Of a stretch of DNA of 7,310 nt, positions 1 through 4,681 are shown piece by piece. Numbering within the stretch: the first letter of the stretch is position 1; the number at the start of each line of letters is the position of its first letter. The notes under the pieces were generated by a model. It searched no databases. It worked only from the letters and a program-made list of their open reading frames with translations, and was not told the DNA's origin. This DNA is from Mollicutes bacterium. GTDB lineage: Bacteria > Bacillota_I > Bacilli_A > Izemoplasmatales > Izemoplasmataceae. Both the position numbers and the translations under genes were made by a program. The DNA lies in assembly GCA_003551405.1 (NCBI GenBank), contig PUMO01000198.1, positions 1 through 7,310 on the forward strand. Direction: 5' to 3'.

Positions 1-32
1 AAACACCTAAAAAGTATCTTTTTCAGGTGTTT
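1..32 (-). terminator. Probable rho-independent terminator downstream of rpmH
   Basis: Arms AAACACCT (1-8) and AGGTGTTT (25-32) pair perfectly. The inner A5G (9-14) and CT5 (18-23) segments extend the stem, leaving a one-base bulge (C24) and a 3-nt loop. Read on the minus strand, the hairpin ends in TTT at the window edge, so any longer U-tract lies outside the window. It sits 41 nt past the rpmH stop, where no start of rnpA (the usual next gene) is visible. It could instead serve a gene to the left on the plus strand, but on that strand the following bases are GGCAGG, which is a poor U-tract. Confidence 0.55.
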
Positions 33-73
33 GGCAGGTTTTTTAAAGATGTGTTTTTCAACGATTCAATTGT

Positions 74-208
74 TTAGGCGCTAAGATTTTTTCTACCTTT
101 GGCACGGCGTCTTGAAAGCACGCGGCGGCCGGTGGGCGAACTCATCCGTTGACGGAATCCATGTTTCTTTGATTTTCTACGTGTGTTCGGTTGATATGTG
201 CGTTTCAC
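74..208 (-). CDS. rpmH: 50S ribosomal protein L34
   Basis: This gene encodes a 44-residue, very basic protein, the usual length of L34, a small structural protein of the large ribosomal subunit that binds 23S rRNA. The translation starts MKRTYQPNTRRKSKKHGF and ends RRRAKGRKNLSA, matching the family hallmarks KRTYQP, HGFRxRM, and RRxKGRKxLSA. The start codon is GTG (206-208 on the plus strand). It is chosen because the L34 N-terminus begins exactly there and a full Shine-Dalgarno AGGAGGTG (215-222) lies 6 nt upstream. A longer reading frame overlapping on the same strand (177-449) is in another frame and has no such support. The gene is divergent from dnaA, and the two enclose the upstream part of oriC, the typical Bacillota arrangement. 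It is transcribed leftward, co-directional with the leftward fork. rnpA, the usual downstream partner, is not reached within the window. Confidence 0.97.
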   Translation of the reverse strand: MKRTYQPNTRRKSKKHGFRQRMSSPTGRRVLSRRRAKGRKNLSA

Positions 209-248
209 AATCAACACCTCCTAGTTCTTTTTGAAACCATTCTACTGA

Positions 249-277
249 ATTATAATCAATTCGAAACAATGTGTCAA
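249..277 (-). promoter_or_regulatory. Consensus sigma-A-type promoter of rpmH
   Basis: On the minus strand there is a perfect -35 TTGACA (272-277), a 17-bp spacer (255-271) and a perfect -10 TATAAT (249-254). Transcription should start near position 242, giving a leader of roughly 35 nt before the GTG start of rpmH. Both hexamers match consensus at optimal spacing, fitting the high expression expected of a ribosomal protein gene. Confidence 0.93.
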
Positions 278-366
278 CAACTAATTTCTGACGTGATAAA
301 ACATAAAGAAATTTAAAAGTTTTCCACATATGATAATCGCATGATTTCGCAAAGTTAACAATGACC

Positions 367-412
367 AATGTGGAAATGTGGAACTGGGGAAAACCCCATA
401 ATGTGGAAATGT
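367..412. repeat. 13-bp direct repeat carrying DnaA-box variants
   Basis: AATGTGGAAATGT occurs exactly at 367-379 and again at 400-412, a 33-bp offset of about three helical turns. Each copy contains a weak minus-strand DnaA box (ATTTCCACA). The two copies flank a short GC-rich inverted repeat. The identity is exact. A role as paired initiator sites on one DNA face is inference. Confidence 0.7.
385..398. repeat. Small GC-rich inverted repeat TGGGGAAAACCCCA
   Basis: This is a perfect 5-bp stem (TGGGG/CCCCA) with an AAAA loop in an otherwise AT-rich intergenic region, lying between the two copies of the 13-bp repeat. It has no U-tract on either strand, so it is not a terminator. It could be a protein-binding dyad or only a structural element, and its function is unknown. 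Confidence 0.5.
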
Positions 413-475
413 CTATAACGCTCATGACGTTAAAATAAGGCGATATCATATATTAGAGAATTGATGAAACAGCAG

Positions 476-512
476 TGTGGATAAATAAGTTTTCCACATT
501 TTTGGTGGATAA
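476..512. promoter_or_regulatory. Three DnaA boxes in alternating orientation, 14-bp period
   Basis: The boxes are TGTGGATAA (476-484, perfect, minus), TTTTCCACA (490-498, one mismatch, plus) and GGTGGATAA (504-512, one mismatch, minus). Their starts are exactly 14 bp apart, with 5-bp gaps. They lie immediately upstream of the probable dnaA promoter, a position suited to both origin binding and DnaA autorepression. The AT-rich, T7-containing stretch at 511-526 follows directly. Confidence 0.85.
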
Positions 513-539
513 AATATTGTTTTTTTGTCGGTTTTACTG

Positions 540-548
540 TGCTAAACT
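540..548 (+). promoter_or_regulatory. Possible extended -10 of the dnaA promoter
   Basis: TGc followed by TAAACT (543-548, 4 of 6 matches to TATAAT) forms an extended -10 element 28 bp before the dnaA ATG. No good -35 is at 17 bp: TTGTTT at 517-522 gives a 20-bp spacer and TTGTCG at 525-530 only 12 bp. An alternative is TTGATG (461-466) with an A/T-rich -10 inside the box cluster. The placement is tentative. Confidence 0.4.
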
Positions 549-575
549 TAAGGATGAATCCAGGGGGGTGAAACA

Positions 576-1967
576 ATGCAACTCGAAGACCAACACTTTG
601 ACATCTGGCAAGAGGTCAAAGGACAACTAGAAATGCAGCTTGAACATAATACTTTCCAAGAAATTTTTGAATCCGTGGATTCAATCTTTAAAGTGAAAAA
701 CAACTACATCTATTTAATTGTAGACAATGAGTTTATAAAAAAGCGTATTGAAATGCTTTATTTGCCACGTATGAACCGTGAACTTCAACGGCATGTTGAA
801 GAAAAACATGAATACCGCCTGATTACCCGTGAACAAGCTGAAAATGCGCTGGCCCAAGAAAAGGCTTTTTCAATCAGTTCTCCTGATGAAATGGCCACAA
901 AGTCACAAATTTATCACCAGGCCAACCTAAACCCAACTTATACATTCAATAACTTTGTGGTGGGAAACTCGAATCGTTTAGCCTACACCTCAAGCATTAA
1001 AGTTGCTGATCAGCCTGGCATTGTTGCCAATCCCCTTTATATTTTTGGGGATGTTGGACTGGGTAAAACTCATTTGATGCAGTCGGTTGGGAATTATGTC
1101 TTAGAAGGCGACATCAATAAGCGCGTCCTATATGTCAAGGCAGATCAGTTTGTAGAAGATTATGTCCGCTATGCGGCCAAGAAAAAATTCAACGAATTTA
1201 ATAAAATATACCGTGATGTCGATGTTTTATTGGTGGATGACATTCAATTTTTGGCGAAAAAGGAAAAGTCACAGGAAGAATTTTTCAAGTTGTTTGAACA
1301 ACTTCACAATCAGCAAAAACAAATTGTCATTACGTCTGATCGCAAAGCCAGTGATCTAAAAGACATCATGAACCGTTTAACATCCCGCTTTGCATGGGGC
1401 GTAACCGTTGATATTAATCGTCCAGATCTTGAACACCGCATAAAGATTCTTGAGAAAAAATTGATGGCCGAAACCTCAGAGACAGACCTCGTCCCTCACC
1501 ATGTCATGGAATATATTGCGAGTGTCTTTGATAACAATGTGCGTGAACTTGAAGGCGCCTTGAAGCGTGTGATGTTTTATTGCACGGCATTCAATTATGA
1601 CTTCACCATCGAAACTGTGGAATCTGCTTTAGAAAACCTGATTAAGCCTAAACAAAACAGTAAAGATATCATTAAAGATAAAATACAAAACTGTTTAAGC
1701 GTCGTTAGTGAATACTACAATATTACTACAACCGATTTAACAAGCAAAAAGCGAAAACGCATGTATCTATTTCCCAGACAAGTTGCCATGTATTTAATTA
1801 AAGACCTTTACGCATTGCCTTACAAACGCATTGGCGGGTATTTCTCAGGGCGTGACCATTCTACAGTGATGCATTCTGTTGAGAAAATAAGCAGTGATTT
1901 GCAAGTCGACAGTGATGTTAAAAAAGATGTGGAGAAACTTAAACAAAAATGTGGAGAAAACTCATAA
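576..1967 (+). CDS. dnaA: Chromosomal replication initiator protein DnaA
   Basis: DnaA is an AAA+ ATPase that binds DnaA boxes at oriC, forms an ATP-dependent filament, opens the duplex and helps load the replicative helicase. It has 463 residues. Domain I (about 1-80) includes the FDIWQEVKGQL start and is followed by a short linker domain II (about 85-115). The AAA+ domain III has the entry motif YTFNNFVVGNSN (122-133), Walker A GDVGLGKT (158-165), Walker B LLVDDIQF (218-225), sensor 1 ITSDR (252-256), box VII NRLTSRFAWG (266-275) and sensor 2 NVRELEGAL with Arg323. Domain IV (about 362-450) has FPRQVAMYLIKDL (399-411) and the signature SGRDHSTVMHSVEKI (424-438), which reads bases of the DnaA box. 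The ATG has a strong Shine-Dalgarno-like AGGGGGGTGA (562-571). The linker is short compared with many Bacillota. DnaA boxes upstream, inside its last codons and downstream suggest autoregulation. Confidence 0.99.
   Translation: MQLEDQHFDIWQEVKGQLEMQLEHNTFQEIFESVDSIFKVKNNYIYLIVDNEFIKKRIEMLYLPRMNRELQRHVEEKHEYRLITREQAENALAQEKAFSISSPDEMATKSQIYHQANLNPTYTFNNFVVGNSNRLAYTSSIKVADQPGIVANPLYIFGDVGLGKTHLMQSVGNYVLEGDINKRVLYVKADQFVEDYVRYAAKKKFNEFNKIYRDVDVLLVDDIQFLAKKEKSQEEFFKLFEQLHNQQKQIVITSDRKASDLKDIMNRLTSRFAWGVTVDINRPDLEHRIKILEKKLMAETSETDLVPHHVMEYIASVFDNNVRELEGALKRVMFYCTAFNYDFTIETVESALENLIKPKQNSKDIIKDKIQNCLSVVSEYYNITTTDLTSKKRKRMYLFPRQVAMYLIKDLYALPYKRIGGYFSGRDHSTVMHSVEKISSDLQVDSDVKKDVEKLKQKCGENS
1927..1959. 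repeat. 11-bp direct repeat with DnaA-box variants inside the dnaA 3' end
   Basis: ATGTGGAGAAA occurs exactly at 1927-1937 and 1949-1959, 22 bp apart (about two helical turns). Each copy contains TGTGGAGAA, which is the box TTCTCCACA on the minus strand with one mismatch to TTATCCACA. The copies are read in different frames of dnaA (DVEK and CGEN), so the repetition is at DNA level rather than protein level. They probably extend the downstream DnaA-box cluster of oriC into the gene. Confidence 0.65.
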
Positions 1968-1994
1968 AAAAAGGCCACAAAATGGCTTAATTTA

Positions 1995-2003
1995 TGGTAT
2001 AAT
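1995..2003 (+). promoter_or_regulatory. Extended -10 promoter for dnaN
   Basis: TGg followed by a perfect TATAAT (1998-2003) forms an extended -10 element. At 17 bp upstream (1975-1980, CCACAA) there is no -35 resemblance, so it would depend on the TGn motif. Transcription would start around 2010, putting the two DnaA boxes at 2021-2037 just downstream. There DnaA binding could affect dnaN transcription. Read-through from dnaA is also possible, since no convincing terminator separates the two genes. Confidence 0.55.
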
Positions 2004-2020
2004 AATATTATATGCAAGTG

Positions 2021-2037
2021 TTATCCACATATCCACA
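2021..2037 (+). promoter_or_regulatory. oriC: Two overlapping tandem DnaA boxes, dnaA-dnaN spacer
   Basis: A perfect TTATCCACA (2021-2029) is followed by ATATCCACA (2029-2037, one mismatch) in the same orientation, sharing one base. They point toward the AT-rich heptamer array at 2043-2070. A pair of same-strand boxes next to an AT-rich stretch is the arrangement from which DnaA opens the duplex in Bacillota origins. Confidence 0.9.
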
Positions 2038-2042
2038 CAGCC

Positions 2043-2070
2043 TAATAACTAATAACAAATAACTAATAAT
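2043..2070. repeat. oriC: Four tandem AT-rich heptamers, candidate DNA unwinding element
   Basis: The array reads TAATAAC (2043-2049), TAATAAC (2050-2056), AAATAAC (2057-2063), TAATAAT (2064-2070). It contains only three C bases in 28 and continues into TATTTAA. It begins 5 bp after the paired DnaA boxes and ends just before the dnaN ribosome binding site. AT-rich tandem repeats beside DnaA boxes are typical duplex-opening regions. The 7-nt period differs from the trinucleotide period of the DnaA-trio described in Bacillus. Function is inferred from position and composition. Confidence 0.7.
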
Positions 2071-2075
2071 TATTT

Positions 2076-2083
2076 AAGAGGTG
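2076..2083 (+). promoter_or_regulatory. Ribosome binding site fixing the dnaN start
   Basis: AAGAGGTG lies 6 nt before ATG 2090. The in-frame GTG at 2081 falls inside this site and so cannot be served by it. The start is therefore ATG 2090, giving the usual clamp N-terminus MRFKINKDKL. Confidence 0.85.
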
Positions 2084-2089
2084 AAGCCG

Positions 2090-3214
2090 ATGCGTTTCAA
2101 AATAAACAAGGACAAGCTTCTATACCACCTTTTGATTGCCCAAAAAGCGCTTTCCACTAAGACCCCAAATCCCGCACTGCAAGGCATTAAAATTGATGTT
2201 GAAGCCGATAAGCTCGTGATGACAACATCAAACTCCGACATTTCCATTAAAGTGATGCTTGAGGATGCATCATTGGATGTTGAGTCAACGGGCTCTACGT
2301 TGATTCCGGGCAAATATTTCATTGAAATCATTCGCAAGCTTGATGGTCAAAGTGTGACATTCTCACAAGTAGAAGACAACTTGCTTCGCATTGAGGCGGA
2401 TCATTCCGACATTACACTTAACATGCTTGATTTGGATGACTATCCTGAACTTCAGTTTAAAGAGACAGACCAATCGATCAAAGTTAATGTACGGACGCTT
2501 AAAACAATTATCCGTCAAACGGCGTTTGCGACCTCAAGCATTGAAAACCGCCCGATTTTAACTGGTGTTAACTTTACCATTGATGGGGACCGTTTAAGCG
2601 GGGTTGCGACCGACTCTTATCGGTTGAGTCAAAAAGAAATACCACTTGAAGACAGTTATGAAAAAATGAATGTCATTATTCCGGGCCGCAGTTTGGAAGA
2701 ATTGATGAAAATTCTTGAAAACAACCAATCGGATGTTGAGGTCCATTTTGATCAAAACCGTGTACTTTTCAAGTATGAGAATGTATTGTTCCACTCCCGC
2801 CTGCTTGAAGGAAACTATCCTGAAACCAGCAAACTGATTCCGGCAGAGTTTCCAGTGCAAATCACATTCAATAAAGAGCAGTTAATTACTGCCATTGAAC
2901 GTGCAAGCTTACTTTCAAGTCGTGATGGGCAAAATGCGATTGTCAAATTGAATGTTCGCAATGACGATGTGGTTGAAATCTCCTCTAATTCCCCCGAAAT
3001 TGGACGCGTGCTTGAAGAAGTCCATCCGGCCGATGAGATTCAAGGGTCACCTATAAAAATCGCGTTCAGCTCAAAATATGTTCTTGAAGCACTTAAAGTT
3101 TTTAACTCCAGTGAAGTTACAGTAAAGTTCACAGGAGAAATACGCCCATTCATCATAACTGGTGAGTATGATGATGATATGTTGCAGTTGATTCTGCCTG
3201 TTAAAACCGACTGA
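2090..3214 (+). CDS. dnaN: DNA polymerase III beta subunit (sliding clamp)
   Basis: DnaN forms the ring-shaped dimer that encircles DNA and tethers the replicative polymerase and other clamp-binding proteins. The product is 374 aa from ATG 2090, normal for the family (B. subtilis about 378). It shows the three-domain clamp layout: domain 1 (about 1-120, MRFKINKDKLLYHLLIAQKA with ALQGIKI), domain 2 (about 128-246, NRPILTGVNF, TDSYRLS at 174-180, SRLLEGNYP at 236-244) and domain 3 (about 255-374, ending LQLILPVKTD). TDSYRLS and the C-terminal LILPV lie in the hydrophobic cleft that receives clamp-binding peptides in known structures. A GTG nine bases upstream is rejected as start because it lies in the Shine-Dalgarno. 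The gene follows dnaA by 122 bp and is closed by a strong terminator at 3248-3279. Stop is TGA. Confidence 0.98.
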   Translation: MRFKINKDKLLYHLLIAQKALSTKTPNPALQGIKIDVEADKLVMTTSNSDISIKVMLEDASLDVESTGSTLIPGKYFIEIIRKLDGQSVTFSQVEDNLLRIEADHSDITLNMLDLDDYPELQFKETDQSIKVNVRTLKTIIRQTAFATSSIENRPILTGVNFTIDGDRLSGVATDSYRLSQKEIPLEDSYEKMNVIIPGRSLEELMKILENNQSDVEVHFDQNRVLFKYENVLFHSRLLEGNYPETSKLIPAEFPVQITFNKEQLITAIERASLLSSRDGQNAIVKLNVRNDDVVEISSNSPEIGRVLEEVHPADEIQGSPIKIAFSSKYVLEALKVFNSSEVTVKFTGEIRPFIITGEYDDDMLQLILPVKTD

Positions 3215-3247
3215 AAATTTTGAAATAAACAGCATTAAATAACTTTT

Positions 3248-3279
3248 AAAGACTGCGTATATAAATACGTAGTTTTTTT
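3248..3279 (+). terminator. Rho-independent terminator after dnaN
   Basis: A nine-pair stem ACTGCGTAT (3252-3260) / ATACGTAGT (3265-3273), with one G-U pair and an ATAA loop, is followed by T7 (3273-3279). An upstream AAAG extends pairing into the T-tract. It lies 34 nt past the dnaN stop. It separates the dnaA-dnaN transcripts from the yaaA-recF-gyrBA unit. Confidence 0.92.
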
Positions 3280-3288
3280 GTGGTAACC

Positions 3289-3317
3289 TTGTTAATTACC
3301 CAGAAATATACTATAAT
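3289..3317 (+). promoter_or_regulatory. Promoter of the yaaA-recF-gyrB-gyrA unit
   Basis: A -35 TTGTTA (3289-3294, 4 of 6), a 17-bp spacer and a perfect -10 TATAAT (3312-3317) lie just after the dnaN terminator. The predicted start near 3324 gives a leader of about 55 nt before yaaA. No other clear promoter is seen before recF, gyrB or gyrA, so this probably drives all four genes. Confidence 0.8.
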
Positions 3318-3330
3318 ATAGCTAGTATAT
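3306..3330. repeat. AT-rich dyad overlapping the yaaA -10
   Basis: Arms ATATACTA (3306-3313) and TAGTATAT (3323-3330) are perfect inverted repeats separated by 9 bp. A smaller dyad CTATA-A-TATAG (3311-3321) is nested over the -10. It could be an operator for a repressor acting at the promoter and start site. Chance symmetry is possible in so AT-rich a tract. Confidence 0.4.
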
Positions 3331-3378
3331 ATATAAGAAAGAGCGGCTATTTTTAATCGACGTGAGGAGCGTGCAACA

Positions 3379-3600
3379 ATGGAATCCATTTCTGTACATC
3401 ATCATCCAATTACACTGGGACAATTTTTGAAATTTATCAATCTTGTCGGCAGTGGCGGTGAGGCTAAACAGCTATTAAAAGAAGGTATGGTAAGTGTTAA
3501 TGGGGAAGTGGATACACGTCGAGGAAGAAAATTGAGTGTTGGCGACCAGGTAGAGATTGCCGGCCATGGCAAATATGAGGTGGCCAATGCACAGGCTTGA
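3379..3600 (+). CDS. yaaA: S4 domain RNA-binding protein YaaA
   Basis: This small protein (73 aa) consists almost entirely of an S4 RNA-binding fold. Residues 14-60 run from GQFLKFINLVGSGGEAKQ through EGMVSVNGEVDTRRGRKL to VGDQVEI, the usual S4 order (helices, GxxVNGE turn, RRGRKL, GDxVEI strand). The family sits between dnaN and recF in Bacillota and has been linked to ribosome or RNA metabolism; its exact role here is unknown. The ATG is preceded by GAGGAG (3364-3369) at 9 nt. The 3' end overlaps recF by 14 nt, so translation of recF is probably coupled to it. It is the first gene after the promoter at 3289-3317. Stop is TGA. A run of three histidines (7-9) precedes the domain. Confidence 0.93.
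   Translation: MESISVHHHPITLGQFLKFINLVGSGGEAKQLLKEGMVSVNGEVDTRRGRKLSVGDQVEIAGHGKYEVANAQA
3577..3583 (+). promoter_or_regulatory. Ribosome binding site fixing the recF start
   Basis: GAGGTGG inside the end of yaaA lies 3 to 5 nt before ATG 3587. In-frame starts further upstream (TTG 3557, ATG 3566, ATG 3575) lack a comparable site and would add up to ten residues not found in RecF homologues. Confidence 0.7.
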
Positions 3601-4681
3601 TTCCCTTAAACTTAAGGACTTTAGGCTATATTCGTCCTTGGAAGTGACCTTCGGCGATGGTGTGCACGTCATTACAGGTGATAACGCTCAAGGGAAAACA
3701 TCGCTTATCGAAGCGATTTATTTATTGGCTTTAACTAAATCGCATCGTACACCGCTTGATTACGCCCTCATTCGTGAGGGCGCTAAATTTGCTAAGATAG
3801 AAGCTCATGGTCTTTCAGGTGGTAAAGCCGCCCAATTTGAAATCATCCTTTCAGGCGACGGCAAAAAAGCAAAATATAATCACGTTGAATACAAAAGGCT
3901 TTCGGATTACATAGGACTGCTTAAAGTGGTTATGTTTGCGCCTGAGGATCTGATTATGGTCAAAGGGTCTCCCTCAGAACGAAGACGGTTTGTGGATTTG
4001 GAACTTGGTCAGGCAGACAGGCACTACTTATATCATTTAGGACAGTATAAAAAACTTCTCAAAGAGCGTAATGAACATCTTAAAGCACTTCAAAAACAGC
4101 GTTCAACCGATTATACATTATTGGAAGTTTTAACCGAACAGGCAATTCATTATGCTAAAAAATTGATTGTTACACGTGAAACATTCATTGAAACCATTCG
4201 CCCACTATTCAAAAAAACAATTAAAGCCTTGAGTGGGGAAGATGGCTTTGATATCACGTATGCACCCTCAATGCATGAAGCAACGTTTGAAGCATTCAAG
4301 AAAAAAATCAAAACCGATATACTGATGGGGACCACAACAATCGGCCCGCACCGAGATGACTTTGAGTTTACCTTGAACGATCAACCCCTTAAAAAAGTCG
4401 CATCTCAGGGACAAATGCGTACGGTTGCCCTTGCCATTAAATTAGCGGTTATCGAATGGCTAAAACAATCGCGAAAGACGACCCCTATTATTTTGCTTGA
4501 TGATGTTTTCAGTGAGCTAGACAGTTCACGCCAACAAAACATCCTCAATCACCTTGATGACAAGGCCCAAGTATTCATTACAGCGACTACATTGTCGGCC
4601 TTGGATGATAAAACCAAACAATCAACCAAAATTATGCACATTGAAAATGGCACCATAAAAGGAGTGAACATACATGAATAA
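3587..4681 (+). CDS. recF: DNA replication and repair protein RecF
   Basis: RecF is an SMC/ABC-like ATPase that, with RecO and RecR, helps load RecA at single-strand gaps and stalled forks. The product is 364 aa from ATG 3587, close to the family norm of about 370. Visible motifs are Walker A GDNAQGKTS (31-39), KSHRT (51-55), MFAPEDLIMVKGSPSERRRF (116-135), GPHRDDFEF (253-261), the ABC signature SQGQMR (273-278) and Walker B IILLDDVFSELD (301-312), with the TATTL segment following (332-336). The central part (about 140-240) carries the helical arm. The start is chosen because MHRLDSLKLKDFRLY aligns with the RecF N-terminus and has a Shine-Dalgarno. It overlaps yaaA by 14 nt and gyrB by 8 nt. 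There is no remB/yaaB gene between recF and gyrB. Mycoplasmas often lack recF, so its presence fits a less reduced genome. Confidence 0.97.
   Translation: MHRLDSLKLKDFRLYSSLEVTFGDGVHVITGDNAQGKTSLIEAIYLLALTKSHRTPLDYALIREGAKFAKIEAHGLSGGKAAQFEIILSGDGKKAKYNHVEYKRLSDYIGLLKVVMFAPEDLIMVKGSPSERRRFVDLELGQADRHYLYHLGQYKKLLKERNEHLKALQKQRSTDYTLLEVLTEQAIHYAKKLIVTRETFIETIRPLFKKTIKALSGEDGFDITYAPSMHEATFEAFKKKIKTDILMGTTTIGPHRDDFEFTLNDQPLKKVASQGQMRTVALAIKLAVIEWLKQSRKTTPIILLDDVFSELDSSRQQNILNHLDDKAQVFITATTLSALDDKTKQSTKIMHIENGTIKGVNIHE

Larger units (their letters stand above)
320..512. other. oriC: oriC, upstream DnaA-box region (rpmH-dnaA intergenic)
   Basis: The gene-free stretch between rpmH and dnaA (209-575) holds repeated matches to the DnaA box TTATCCACA. 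They are TTTTCCACA at 320-328 (+, one mismatch), ATTTCCACA at 369-377 and 402-410 (-, two mismatches each), TTATCCACA at 476-484 (-, perfect), TTTTCCACA at 490-498 (+, one mismatch) and TTATCCACC at 504-512 (-, one mismatch). A weaker site overlaps at 377-385. This corresponds in position to the upstream DnaA-box clusters of Bacillota origins, which bind the initiator and also autoregulate dnaA. Calling it part of a functional origin is inference from box density and gene context. Confidence 0.85.

Noticed and set aside
331..351. Imperfect direct repeat TGATAATCGCA / TGATTTCGCA
   Set aside because: The copies differ by an indel and substitutions, and it matches no known origin element that I can name.
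416..432. Inverted repeat TAACG...CGTTA in the rpmH-dnaA spacer
   Set aside because: The arms are only 5 bp around a 7-bp loop, with no box or terminator signal, so it is too weak to call.
177..449. 90-codon minus-strand reading frame upstream of rpmH
   Set aside because: It overlaps the rpmH promoter, the L34 5' end in another frame and the DnaA boxes. It has no recognisable family and no ribosome binding site, so it is a chance open frame.
1971..1995. Hairpin AAGGCCA...TGGCTT after dnaA as a terminator
   Set aside because: The stem has only four to six pairs with a bulge and is followed by AATTTATGG rather than a U-tract. It also overlaps the region just before the dnaN -10.
2002..2011. 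Palindrome ATAATATTAT in the dnaA-dnaN spacer as an operator
   Set aside because: It is a 10-bp AT-only palindrome overlapping the dnaN -10 and is easily expected by chance in this composition.
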